Positions 1-10,893 of a stretch of DNA of 47,110 nucleotides are shown here, one piece after another. The first letter of the stretch is position 1. The number at the start of each line of letters is the position of its first letter. This DNA comes from Zygophlyctis sp. KS116 (lineage: Eukaryota; Chytridiomycota). Location: positions 1-47,110 of the forward strand of contig BAAFSQ010000063.1 of assembly GCA_054661495.1 (NCBI GenBank), in the 5' to 3' direction. The translations under genes were made by a program, and so were the position numbers. The notes under the pieces were generated by a model. It was not told the origin of the DNA, did not search any database, and saw nothing but the letters and a program-made list of their open reading frames with translations.

Positions 1-77
1 AAAGTAAGTCAACAAGGCGATATTACATCATGCAGATATTTAATGTAGTTGAGTGAATAAATTATTGTTAATTTGTA
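1..77 (+). repeat. Left terminal inverted repeat (77 bp)
   Basis: The first 77 bases are the exact reverse complement of the last 77 (47034-47110), and identity stops at base 78. The repeat is non-coding and AT-rich. A perfect repeat sitting exactly at both ends, with length equal to a common assembler k-mer, suggests the contig was cut at a shared graph node. A genuine inverted genomic repeat would also fit. No transposase or telomere motif is present. Confidence 0.95.
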
Positions 78-177
78 TCATGATTTATTTAAGATCATTA
101 ATGAAAAGATAAGTTAGATGCTCATATTGAGGGTTTTGGTTGTATTTAATCAATAATCATCATAATTGTATCAATAA

Positions 178-1252
178 ATGAATAATATTCCAAGATATTC
201 ATTTATAGCAAAGAAGAAACCGTCTCAAACTAATGCAGATCACGCGAAAATGCCGTTCCGTCTCGTGACCGTGTCACATCTTATCTTGATGATTTTCAAC
301 ACAATATACAAGACTATCCGGCATTCATTCACATCTAAAAAGTCATTCCCACTAATGTATCCACATACTTCTCCAACATTCCGGCCGACTAAGCATCCGA
401 TTGTCCTTTGTCATGGACTATTTGGTTATCATAAACTAGGTATTACTTTATAGATTTACTGAAAGGCCCTGATAATCTTCCTTTTCTACAACTCAGGTAC
501 TGGGCAGCAGTCGAAGATTGCTTAAAGAAACTAGGATGTCAAGTCTATACTCCAAAGGTGGGATCGGCATCATCATTAAAGACCAGGGTAATTTATAAAT
601 TCACTCACAAAAGGCTCATGAGCTACGGCGATTTCTAGATCAACTCTCAGAAGAAAAAGATATCAGGTCATTTAACATTATTGGACATTCAATGGGCGGT
701 CTGGACGCTCGTTATGTCATTTCTCATTTACAAACACCCAATTTCAGAATAGAAAGTCTTCTCACTCTTGGAACTCCCCATCATGGGTCGTCCTTTATGG
801 ATTATCTGAGAGACCAATTAGGCTTAGGTTCCAAGAGGCCTGTTTGGAATGAAGTAACTGTTGATCATAAAAAACTCTCAAAACTCTCTAAAAGTAAAAA
901 TGCAATTCTCAAAGTAATTTTCTCACCAATTGATGCACCTGCATTCTACAATCTAACAACGGAATATTGTGCGGCATTTAATCAAGTCTCGCCTAATCAT
1001 CCTGCCACCAGGTATTATTCATATGCCTCAAAATGCAAAATTAATGATTTGACCGAGCCTCTTCATTATAGTCAGTTAATAGTTCAAAAGTATGAAGGTG
1101 ATAACGACGGAATAGTCAGCGTTAAATCTGCGCAATGGGGGGAAGTTTTGGGGGTTTTAGATTGTAACCATTGGAGTTATATCCCATCAAATCAAGAAAA
1201 AGCAACTCTCTTCCTTCAAATTTCGGAAAAACTTTCCCAACAGGGCCTTTAA
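178..1252 (+). CDS. Alpha/beta-hydrolase lipase (triacylglycerol lipase-like)
   Basis: Three exons, 178-439, 466-587 and 614-1252, give 340 aa; both introns are 26 nt. The nucleophile elbow GHSMGG places the catalytic Ser at about residue 154, the DNDGIV motif the Asp at about 293, and CNHWSY the His at about 314. An oxyanion HGLFG motif lies near residue 80. The order and spacing match bacterial-type and fungal triacylglycerol lipases that hydrolyse ester bonds of acylglycerols. The first intron was placed so that HGLFG runs into GPDNLPFLQ, as in the family. The N-terminus has a hydrophobic stretch (about residues 30-45) that may be a signal anchor, so the enzyme could be membrane-bound or secreted. 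The substrate is not determinable here. It is convergent with the Cys-rich gene. Confidence 0.85.
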
Positions 1253-1351
1253 GTTTAATAAATTTTTTAAGATAATTATTTCTATGAATGAGTGAATTTC
1301 CCTGATCAAAAATGCAAAAATACTATTTAATTTGCTCAAAATATTCGGCTT

Positions 1352-2533
1352 TCAAAATTTGATGTTAAGTAGTTGGAGAGGTTTCACAATTTTAGAATCA
1401 ACCAGACCAGAGCCTTCACAATCTTTACAAGGGCGACAATAAAAACATTGAAGATGAGAAGGTATATCATGAGCTCTGTCCGTACAAGGATGAAAGAATC
1501 CCCGTGTCTCACAATTTACACATGCAATCTTATCAGATACTAGTCCTGTTCCGCCACAGCCAGAGCAATCGGTACAAAATTTACACTTAACATGTTTCCT
1601 TTTAGAATGTTTGGCAGAGCCAGTATGAGTCCATCCCTTTCCTTGACATTTAGGACAGCTATAACGCTGCAACTTGGATTTTGCATCTTTTTGATTTGCT
1701 TTCACAACATTTACAAAAGCATCATTCTTATCATCCACAGTAGTGGAATTCATAATCTTTCTGAAAGAAATAAACTTCGGACCCGAATCTTTTAGCGGTT
1801 CCGGAGAAGGAGTTATATTTTCTATGGAATGATTATTTGAAACCGCATCAAAAGACACCTGTTTTGCAACTTCCAATGGTGAATAAACCAATTTTGGAGA
1901 TGTTTTGGTTGGGATTGCAATAGAATATTTTGACATTCTTTTCTCCAGTTTTTTCTTTCCAATCTCCTGTTCTAGTCTTTCAAAAATCCCTCTCATATGA
2001 GGATGAATTCTATTCAAACTGGAAGGACCAAAAGAAGTTTTAGAAGTAGAATTACCAATTAAATCTTCAGATATAGCGTGAAAGTTATTGCCAAAAGTGG
2101 AATCAGGTGCCACATTTTCAGCAAAAACATATTTGTTTCCCAAATCTGAATCGATAGCTCCCTTTCCTCGACATTTATAGCAGTCAACACAAAGCCCACA
2201 TCTTACTCTAAAAGGAAGATTATGTTTTTCAGATTCAGAGCGGAAATGATGAACAAAACCATTTCCTTTGCAATTACTGCATCCGATTAGTTTAATAAGT
2301 ACTCCTGATCCATCGCATAGAGTGCAATAAGCACACAATTTACATCTTTCAGAAGGGGGCTTTGAATGTTCCCGCTTAATGTTGTGGACAAACCCATTTC
2401 CTGGAAAATTGAAAATCGCATTCTTACCTTCACATCTGGGACAAGTAGAGCGACTGTTCATATTCATGAGTGATTGAAGATACTTCATGTGGACAAGGGA
2501 TGCTCGATTATTTTTGGAATTGCTCTCAGTCAT
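1352..2533 (-). CDS. Cys-rich protein with two duplicated DnaJ-like zinc modules
   Basis: A single exon of 393 aa. It carries two copies of a roughly 95-residue module (about residues 31-127 and 292-384). Each copy is built of paired CxxC knots in the style CPxCxGKG, CxxCxGxG and CxxCxxCxGxG, which resemble the zinc-binding central domain of type I DnaJ. No J domain is present. The two modules are joined by a roughly 160-residue Ser/Asn/Lys-rich linker that looks disordered. The spacing of Cys and the phrase GFxH repeated in both halves show an internal duplication. The likely role is zinc-dependent protein or RNA binding; I do not recognise a named orthologue. It reads on the minus strand, 103 bp downstream of the kinase gene. 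Confidence 0.75.
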   Translation of the reverse strand: MTESNSKNNRASLVHMKYLQSLMNMNSRSTCPRCEGKNAIFNFPGNGFVHNIKREHSKPPSERCKLCAYCTLCDGSGVLIKLIGCSNCKGNGFVHHFRSESEKHNLPFRVRCGLCVDCYKCRGKGAIDSDLGNKYVFAENVAPDSTFGNNFHAISEDLIGNSTSKTSFGPSSLNRIHPHMRGIFERLEQEIGKKKLEKRMSKYSIAIPTKTSPKLVYSPLEVAKQVSFDAVSNNHSIENITPSPEPLKDSGPKFISFRKIMNSTTVDDKNDAFVNVVKANQKDAKSKLQRYSCPKCQGKGWTHTGSAKHSKRKHVKCKFCTDCSGCGGTGLVSDKIACVNCETRGFFHPCTDRAHDIPSHLQCFYCRPCKDCEGSGLVDSKIVKPLQLLNIKF

Positions 2534-2636
2534 AAGATGTCAATTACCACAGATTTGATTGCGGCACCTTGAACCCTCGCAACATGTCATTGAGATTCAA
2601 TGAATTTTCAAGTAACTGGTTTTTTAGAAATTATAA

Positions 2637-3761
2637 TCAAAATGGCGGTTGATTCTGATTACTCTCTACACCTTGTGAATTCAATGGTGGCAGAGTACTT
2701 ATCTTCTTTGGGGGATTAGGATTAACATGTCCCTTAAGATACGGAATATTAAAGAAACCATGAAATGCAGGTGATGAATCAACGGAATTCCAGCTTAGTC
2801 CGAATGGTGAAGATCTTGGAGGAGAATTTGAAAGTGCAGGTATAGCAATGGGTACTGATGATGACATAATTGGGGTAGCACGAAGATTCTTGACCTCTCC
2901 GATTGCTTCAGCAAATGATGATAGATTAAGTCTCCTATAGCGATCTGGTGAAAATACCCTTGATAAAACCATCGCCAATTCATGAGATAGTTTAAACTGA
3001 GATTTTAAGGTTGAAATTGCTTGCTGCTCTGAAAGATATAATGAAAAATTGATGTCTGTTAGCCTAGGTTCCACCCATGGATTCTTTCCTGTTAGTAAGT
3101 TTATCAGTATTATCCCTAGAGACCAAACATCATTCATTTCAGGCGAATATCCTTCGCCTGCAATTTTAGAATCCAGACATTCTGGTGACATGTATCTAAC
3201 CGATCCACATCCAAATTCTCTAGAAATCCTTGTTTGAGTTGCGAGACCAAAATCTGCAAGTTTAACCGTTAAAGAATCTTTTAATAAGAGTATATTTTCT
3301 GGTTTTAGATCTCTGTGGTAAATAAATTTCGAGTGACTATATGCTAAGACAGATACAAGTTGGTAAAAAATTGATAAGACTCTAGATTCATCAAGTCCGG
3401 ATCTTTGAGATTTTGTAGAGTTTGGAGGTACAATTAAATCAAATAGGTCAATATCACATAATTCCATTACTAAAAATAGCGTATTGTCAGTCTCAATGAC
3501 TTGTTCTAGCCTACAAATGTTTGGATGGTCGGACAATGTAGACAGAAACATGACTTCATTCTTTTGAGTTTGTAATTGAGAGGCTGTTAGTCCCGGCTTG
3601 AAAAGAGCCTTGACAGCATAAAGATTACTGTTATTGAGCACTTCAGCCTTGTAAACTTGAGCAAAGGAGCCTGAACCCAGTTCTGAGATTATTCTTATTC
3701 TACCATTATCTATGGTAGAACCTACCATAGATGGATGATTGTGTTTTGATGTTCTTGGCAT
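2637..3761 (-). CDS. Ser/Thr protein kinase, Ran1/Ksp1/Sks1-like
   Basis: A single exon of 374 aa. A complete kinase domain spans about residues 20-290: glycine loop GSGSFAQVY (29-37), ATP-binding Lys51 in AVK, HRDLKPEN with catalytic Asp151, DFG Asp170, and an APE-like MSPE. The sequence YHRDLKPENIL with an ADFGLAT activation segment fits fungal kinases of the Ran1/Pat1, Ksp1, Sks1 group, which act in nutrient and meiosis decisions. The C-terminal 80 residues are Ser/Pro-rich and likely regulatory. The exact orthologue is uncertain. Its 269-bp upstream region (3762-4030) is one of the longer intergenic stretches here and holds no other gene I can support. Confidence 0.85.
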   Translation of the reverse strand: MPRTSKHNHPSMVGSTIDNGRIRIISELGSGSFAQVYKAEVLNNSNLYAVKALFKPGLTASQLQTQKNEVMFLSTLSDHPNICRLEQVIETDNTLFLVMELCDIDLFDLIVPPNSTKSQRSGLDESRVLSIFYQLVSVLAYSHSKFIYHRDLKPENILLLKDSLTVKLADFGLATQTRISREFGCGSVRYMSPECLDSKIAGEGYSPEMNDVWSLGIILINLLTGKNPWVEPRLTDINFSLYLSEQQAISTLKSQFKLSHELAMVLSRVFSPDRYRRLNLSSFAEAIGEVKNLRATPIMSSSVPIAIPALSNSPPRSSPFGLSWNSVDSSPAFHGFFNIPYLKGHVNPNPPKKISTLPPLNSQGVESNQNQPPF

Positions 3762-4030
3762 TTAAAAAAGATTTCGAGTAGCCGCACGGCATGCCCGTCG
3801 TGTGGTCATCACATGATCAAATAGAGTCTCAGCTGGACTTTTCTTTGAGGATCAGCACGAACGCTTTAGTTCTTATAAGAATAATTTCTTTCTGATAAAT
3901 TTAGCGTTTATAAAGACGATGAGGAGAATTTAAACTTTGATACGACTTCTAGTTAATTATTTTATTTTTCTGAACTGTCTAGTTCAAAAAAAACCAAGTT
4001 TAATTTTTTGCGTCATTATAATTAGCAGTT

Positions 4031-5288
4031 TTAATTTTTGATTAGCCCAACAATGTACTTGTCTCCAAATAAATTCTCAATATTTTCATTGAGTACCTTT
4101 TTATACAAGAACCACGGTATTCCACAGTCTCCAAGAAAGATTTCTGCATTATCCAGTCTTTCAAGTGATACAAGAGGGAGTGTAAATGCAACAACATATT
4201 TAGCGTGTATATAATCTGAGTGAATCCCTAGATGAATTTCAAATCCAAAAGGAATCTCCAATGATAGAATTGGTGCACGTTGAGAATTTGCCCAGTTTAT
4301 CAAGTCTTTATCAAATTTGGATCCAGCCATTGAATCTACTAAAAAATCTATTGGTTCAAAAGATACTTGTGGTAATTGAGATAAATCATGAAATATACGG
4401 CCTTGACAATTTAATACCAACTTTTGTTGAAAAGACAACTAGAATTAAATATAAGTATTTACATATTGAGAGTCTTTTGGAATTAAACAGTCTACTCTAC
4501 ATCCATGATTTAATAAATGTCTAGCTCCTGCTAATGAAATTGCTCCTGATTTATGATCTCCTACCAAAATTAAGACATAAGGAGGATCAAAGCTAGATCC
4601 TGCTTTAATTCTTTGATTTCCTCCTACTGCTTGTAAAATTAATGTAGCTAGACTTCTTCCACCATTTTCAATCATTATTTCTTCAAATAATCTAATTTCA
4701 ATCGCCATATTTTCTAATGCAGACTTTTTACTACTATCAATACTAGCTACATTCATTCCTCCAAGAGTAGAAAATACTGTTTTAGACTTTAGAGAAAATT
4801 CATTCATAGGATTAGAATCCAAGACATTTTCATTATTCTTTAATTTACGCTGTGGATCTCTCTTATTTTGACTAACAAGTCGCGACTCAGGAGCCGTAGA
4901 GTCCGATTCCCTAAATATTAAATATCTTATCGTACCGAATTTCATTAAATATTGCCTTCTTATCAAATAATTCTAATGAAGCAGTAAAATCAAAATCCTG
5001 ATCCATTTCATCGATCGGCACAGAAAACGTTGACTTTTTCTTTCCTTTTTTAGATATATTGCCATTACTGACTGATCTCTTGTAATCGCTATAATTGTCT
5101 GGATGTTCCTCTTGAATCTGCAAGTCTACAATCTCACTTCCGTCAATCTTTACGATCTGCCCACGATTATCCAATTCGAGAACAGTTCCATTGACTCTTT
5201 TTACTATCCCAAATACATGCCTGCCTGTTGCAAGGATCACTTTAATAGAGAGACCAACAAATTCCATTCTACACCTCAACCTTCTCAA
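4031..5288 (-). CDS. EDC3: Enhancer of mRNA decapping EDC3
   Basis: Three exons on the minus strand, 5288-4936, 4910-4463 and 4438-4031 (introns 25 and 24 nt), give 402 aa. The domain order is diagnostic. An N-terminal LSm domain is followed by an FDF motif (DQDFDFTASLELF, about residues 92-104), then a C-terminal YjeF-N/Rossmann domain with EIRLFEEIMIENGGRS and LVGDHKSGA. EDC3 scaffolds P-bodies by linking decapping enzyme Dcp2 and the helicase Dhh1. A second Met (start 5267) begins MEFVGLSIKV and fits the usual EDC3 start better, giving 395 aa. Only 12 bp (or 33 bp with that start) separate it from the VPS27 stop, so its promoter must lie inside the VPS27 coding sequence, or the two are co-transcribed. 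Confidence 0.92.
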
Positions 5289-5300
5289 AACTCTTACAAA

Positions 5301-7317
5301 TCAAAACTCTATTAGAGGCTTTTCTTCCACAACTTCTGCATTCTGAACCTGTTGAGGATGATGATTCTGATGTGAGACCGTTTGATTTGGTGCCTCTGGT
5401 GGGATATGATATGGAACTGCTTCAAACTGCCCAGGGTAAGAAGGCTGCCCTGTGTGGACATATCCTCGATCAGCATATCCTGCTTCTGGAGCGTACCCAG
5501 ACTCTGCATATTCCTGTCCAGTATATCCAGAAATAGAATAAGAGGCTTGTCCTTGGTTTGGATCAAAATCAGGAGGATAATTCTGCTCTGCATATCCCTC
5601 GAGAGGATAAGAGGTTAAATGTACAGAATTTGGCCCACCGTGACTTACAGGAGATTCAAGTGGAGGAGCAGAGTAAATTTGAGGATGTGATTCATGAGAA
5701 AGTTCAGAGATACGATTACTGTAAAATTCACCATATGCTGGCTGAACAGGAGTGGGAGGAAGGGCAAATCCATGGTCTGAGAATGATGCAGATGAGCTAG
5801 TATAGACATTCTCTTGATATGGTTGGTACGTAGGTTGTCCTACAAAAGGCCTTTGGGTTCGATTTGACAATTGTTGTTGCAAAGAGTGTTCATACCAAAT
5901 TACAGCATCAGTGACTCTCTTGTTTAAATCTTCATAGTATTTCTTCTTGTTTTCTAATTCTTCAAGATTCTTGTGTAATTTAGAACCAATAGGAATTAAT
6001 GCCGAATATGTATTCTAATATTAAATTTTTTAAATTTACTTGTAATTGTACAGGATTCAGAGCTTGCATCCCTCTTAAAGCTACTTGTGCATCAGTCTTT
6101 TCAACCAATTCTGAAAACAATTGTAAATTTTGAATCTCTGTATTTGACAACTCATTTGAATGAACTGGCTTGACCACTTCTTCAACTGCAGATTGTACTG
6201 GTATTGGTACACTCTTCTTTAGAAGAGGCTGAACCGGGTCCGTATATAATAATTCTGCTGCAGGTATTTTTGGATAAGGGGGCAGTTTATCTTCTTTAAG
6301 AGTTTCACTTTTCCTTGATTCTAAAAGAGAAGCTTGAATCGCTGCTTCAAATTCTTCCTCTTCTTTTTCTGCATCACTTTTTGTCGTATCTTTAAATGAT
6401 ATTTTCTTTTTTCTTGGTTTTTTAACTTTTTCCGAGCCCGTTGCAGTCTCTAAAGAAGCAGCAATAGCTTTTTGTAACTCTTCATCTGAATCTACTAAAT
6501 TTTGTTGTGAATCTTTCTTATTTTCCTTGACTACATTTACAATTCCACTTGAAATTTTTCCAAAACATCCATCACAAACTCGTACTTCTTCACTGACTCC
6601 TAAATGTGGTAGTGCAATTTTATTAGAAGAGCACTCATTACAAAATGTAGATCCACAATTTCTACAATGATGCTTTCTATTAAATGTAGTAAACCTTGTT
6701 CTACAGCGAATACAATACTCTGAATCTGACCATTCTGGCGCTGTTGTTGTATCAATCATTACAGATCCAATAGCTGACTTATCAACAGGAGGAAATTTAG
6801 TCCCTTGACTTTTAAAAGCTTCATAAACAGTGGTCATATAACATAATGACATATTTTCCTTGAATGAAAGACCCCAACTTTGTAGATACGACAATGCCTT
6901 CAAACGCACTTGCGCTGATCCTCCAACCTATTCTTAGAAAATATGTAAGTTATAGTACACTTTCATTGATTACATTTGCCAACGAGTCTACGAAATCTTT
7001 TGACGCGACTTGGACCAAGAAATGTTGTCCTGAATTCTTAATGCAGATATCTAGCAACTATTCATTTTATAATTCGTTATATACATCTAAAGTGAGTAAT
7101 ACAACATTAGGATTTTGGTGCAAAAGTCTTTTTTTTAAAGTTGAAATTGCATTTTTGGCTGGAACTTGTTTGGATTTAATCGCATCTGAAATTTCAAAAT
7201 ACATGTGCGAGAGGTCTGAGCCAATCACATTATTCTCTGACGTTGCATTTTCTAGAGAATTATGATTTAGAATTTACCGACTAGTGTGTCAAATGGATTA
7301 GAAAACAATAAATTCAT
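5301..7317 (-). CDS. VPS27: ESCRT-0 subunit VPS27 (HRS-like)
   Basis: Five exons, 7317-7278, 7251-7085, 7057-6959, 6927-6040 and 6014-5301 (introns 26, 27, 31 and 25 nt), give 635 aa. A VHS domain covers about residues 8-145; a FYVE zinc finger covers about 168-224 with the RKHHCRNCG signature for PI3P. Two ubiquitin-interacting motifs lie at about 250-261 ([12 protein letters not shown]) and 291-305. A coiled segment follows, and the protein ends in a Tyr/Pro/Gln-rich tail with C-terminal PLIEF, a clathrin-box-like LIxF. It recruits ESCRT-I and clathrin to endosomes for sorting of ubiquitinated cargo. The first exon is only 40 nt. The VHS start is supported by ATSENN and [12 protein letters not shown] being in frame only after splicing. 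Confidence 0.94.
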
Positions 7318-7362
7318 CCTTGGAAATTTAAATTTTTTTTAGAAATAAAATCGGACGAATAA

Positions 7363-10300
7363 CTATATTTTATCATTTTTAAATTCATTGGGAATCGGCC
7401 TCGGTCCTTTAATTTGATTAGATCTTTGCATCTTGAGACTCTGCATTATCTCTCGGGATTTACGTTTGAGCTTTAGAGATGATCCTTTAAGAGGAAGTAG
7501 AATGGTTTTGGATTTTATATACTCTATAGATTTTTTCTCTAGACGGCGAGGCTTACGAGGCAGTTCAATCACATCATAAGATATCTTCTTTGTTATTCCA
7601 GTGGATGTATAGTCATTCTGATCATTACGAGTCATTGTCCGATTAACTTTGGGTCCAGATTCAATAATTCCATCTGTAGTGTAAAATCTAAGAGTAGGCT
7701 TCTGTTCAAAATTGAGATTTTCCTTGAAACTAGACTCTCTAGTTTTCTCGTTTTTGATAATCTCTACATGATCCATCGGATTAGATAAAATTTCATTATT
7801 TGATTGAGATTTAATAGCATGAATGGGGGGTTTACTAGTGTGACCAATGTCAAGTTCCTCCACAACTTGAAGAGTTGGGGATTTAAGAGTCTCCAAGACT
7901 CTTGGATCACGCAAATAGTCAAACTTTCCAGAGTTTCTGGGAATGCGCCTATCCACGGGTTTGAGATTTAGTATATCTAAATTCATTTTGCTATTAAATT
8001 GTAATTCTCGGCTTTTAGAAGTGTGACGTAGTTCATGATCAGAGTCTTTGGGAGGTTTAACTTCATTTAAAACTTTTATGCGGCTTCTTCGTGACTGATC
8101 CCATTCATCCCATCTTAAAATTAATAATCATAAAATACCGTTTTAGAGGAACTGAGCCAATAAGGAAACATCCCCCAGGACCTGTACCAGAACTTGCTTC
8201 ATAGGAATCAGTAATAACTTTTCGTGTATGGCCCCATGTAAAATCATCAAACTTGGAAAATGCATAGATTGGAAGTATTAAATTCCAGATTGGTAATGCA
8301 AGAAAGTAGATTATCATCCAAAATGCATAGCCGATGTGGCCAGTCGTTAAAACGATAATCATGCCTGGAAGTCCCAGAGTGCCAACAGTTATCAGAATTC
8401 CAAGAGTATCAACGTTATTCCAAATTGCAATTTTCACAATCATGTATATCAGCAAACCAATGCTTCCAGGCAGTAAAGCAGTACCTATAAGGTCAAGCTA
8501 GCTTATTAGAAGATAATTCTCTTACAGCAATGACAAATCGCATGCTAAAGCAGAATACACCGCAGAGATCTTTGACTTTTAATAGTTCCCATAAATTGTG
8601 AATAGTCGAATTGATCCATCTTCTACGCTGGGATACAAGAACAGAAAAGTTTTCTGGTACAGTCGTATGACAAATAGCTTGCGGTACAAAAACAGTTTTT
8701 CTTTTGGGGAATTGACGGAGAAGTAAAGTAGTTAGAAATCGATCTTCACCAAGTAGCAAAAGATTTTTTTGATGAAGAGTTTGAACAGAATTTTCAGAAT
8801 AATCATCAAGAACATCCGGATTAACTAAAATGGGGATGATATTGTCGTAACCAATTTTTACTTTAATTCTATACATACAAAAACATCCTGGCAGACAAGT
8901 TACGCCCCCAAACACTGATTCAAAGGCTTTATTGAGATGATGGGATATATAGTATTCGAAAACCTTAAAAATAAATGAATTAAATAACCTACCTGAATCA
9001 TTGTAACCCACGAAGATATTTTGTTTGCAATTTTAGTCTCGCCACATAGGCCCATTATTGATGGATCATTCACCATTGCACTTACCATATAATCAAGAGA
9101 ATCGCTATCTAAAAATGTGTCTGCATCAACCATTAGTACATAGCTAAACTTATCCACTGTAAGCCCTCTCGTTATGCATTTGATTTTATAACAAATATCA
9201 TAATCTAATGGAGTCATTCGATCATTGAAAATGCTACGGTATAATAGATTCATCAGTAGGACCTGAGAGTCACGCTTGCCTCTATTTCCAGGCTTTTTAT
9301 CATTACGCTCTTCGTCTGTACCACATTTAACAACAATTACCATTGGTATTCCTGAATTTTCAAACGTACCTGCATATACTTTTGCCATATTATGCTGTTT
9401 TGAGCCTTCTGAAATTGCAATGTAGCTCTTAGATTTAACCGGTAATGTAGTATCAATTTGAAGCATATTTATCAAGATTTCCGGTGTAGAATTTATATTA
9501 CCAGATCCAGTAATCAGACCATCTGCGACCGCAAATATTAGTTTTTTTCGTTTTGGGTAATCTGTTTTCGCAATAGAACGAAGAGTCGATCTTAGACTTT
9601 TTTCGTTTTCTGAATAGCATGTCACAAGAAAAATTACCAAGTTATCTTCATGCAGGGCAGTCTCTACGTCTGTATCATCCCTAAAAGTTTTTCTTTTTGT
9701 CAATTTCTTTGAAAATAGACACTGGAATAGAACTGCAAGCAATACCTTGATAAACATTACTGTCCAAATAATTATTATAATAAGAAGCATCAGAATGGTT
9801 TTGAACGTACAATCAGGTGGAATAGACCCAATTTTCCCAACTTGATAACGTTCTAAAAGACATTTAGCAGATTTTATTCCATCCATATATCGAGTAAATC
9901 CAGCAGTAGCGTCTTTTCCAAAATTGTCTTTAAGAACCTTGAAGCTTCGATCATCCAAAAACTGGTAATCTAATAGATACGCAGATGCATTAAAGACCTT
10001 ATTGTCAAATACTACAAGATTTCCCTGCTCCAAGTCTTTCCAATCAAAAATTATATGTCCTTTGGGTGTTATCGATTGAATAAAAGAACTATCTAAGCAT
10101 GATGCATTGCGTGCCATGAGTGGTGGTGAATTTGGAAATATGTTTTGAATAATACATGTTTCAGCAGGTACAGAAAAATGACTGCATTCGCTTTGTCTGT
10201 TAAATAGATTAGAGATATCTCTACTTTGCCAATCTGGATTCAAGCTTACGCCAAACTTTAAAAGTTCATTTCCTATAGAATCATAATCATAAATGTGTCC

Positions 10301-10826
10301 TCGAATTGTTACATCCTTTCTCCAGTTGATTGTCAATCCATCGCCATAGTAAAAATCGGACCATACAGAGGACTCATTGCATCCGATGAGGCCCAGGCCC
10401 AGAGTGTAAATGCACAATATTGTAGTCATTATGATTATGATCAGACATAATGATACTTTTTCCCTCCATGCTAAAATTATTGATGTAACTTTACCTTGTT
10501 GATCTAAAGTTCCATTTTTACCAAAGCAAAAGGAAATGCAAACAGATGGAATGCAGCATGTTATGATTTGAGAGAATTTGGTCCATCCGCTAATCATGAT
10601 TTCCTTGATTGGCATCACTTGAGGCCGCTTAAGCTGTCCATTCGCAGGCAAATTCCATTGATGAATGTTTCCCCTCAATGAAGAGTTTATCGAATGCGAT
10701 TCAATTCCTTGGCGTAGATTTAGATCTAAAATGATTTATTCGGACGTGTTTCTTACTTGATGCAGAGCCAGATAGGATTCGATTCCTTTTTAAATCCTCA
10801 TAACTAGGCTTTTGTGTTCTAGACAT
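7363..10826 (-). CDS. Chitin synthase, class IV (CHS3)-type
   Basis: Five exons, 10826-10757, 10725-8993, 8963-8526, 8497-8139 and 8113-7363 (introns 31, 29, 28 and 25 nt), give 1116 aa. It polymerises UDP-GlcNAc into chitin at the plasma membrane. Visible features are N-terminal membrane segments, a cytochrome-b5-like region (about 240-300), GNRGKRDSQ (about 504-512), the DAD metal site at 557-559, GEDRF at 673-677, product-binding QRRRW at 713-717, and C-terminal membrane helices ending in [10 protein letters not shown]. After the core (IPLKRW-type end) a basic, Ser/Lys-rich tail of about 240 residues follows, longer than usual for the class. The tail is joined in frame by the last intron, so it is part of this gene and not a separate one. 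Confidence 0.93.
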
Positions 10827-10893
10827 AATTATATTATATAGGCTATTTATTCAAAGAAAAATTATAAAAATTTCGGAATCGGAGTTAGACTAC

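Noticed and set aside
440-453. A 14-nt intron in the lipase gene (GTATTACTTTATAG)
   Set aside because: It restores the frame, but a 26-nt intron at 440-465 with the same donor also does and gives HKLGPDNLPFLQ, which fits the lipase family exactly and matches the intron sizes seen elsewhere.
6864-7265. Plus-strand frame of 133 codons opposite VPS27
   Set aside because: The antisense strand encodes the VHS domain with four well-placed exons; this frame is its shadow.
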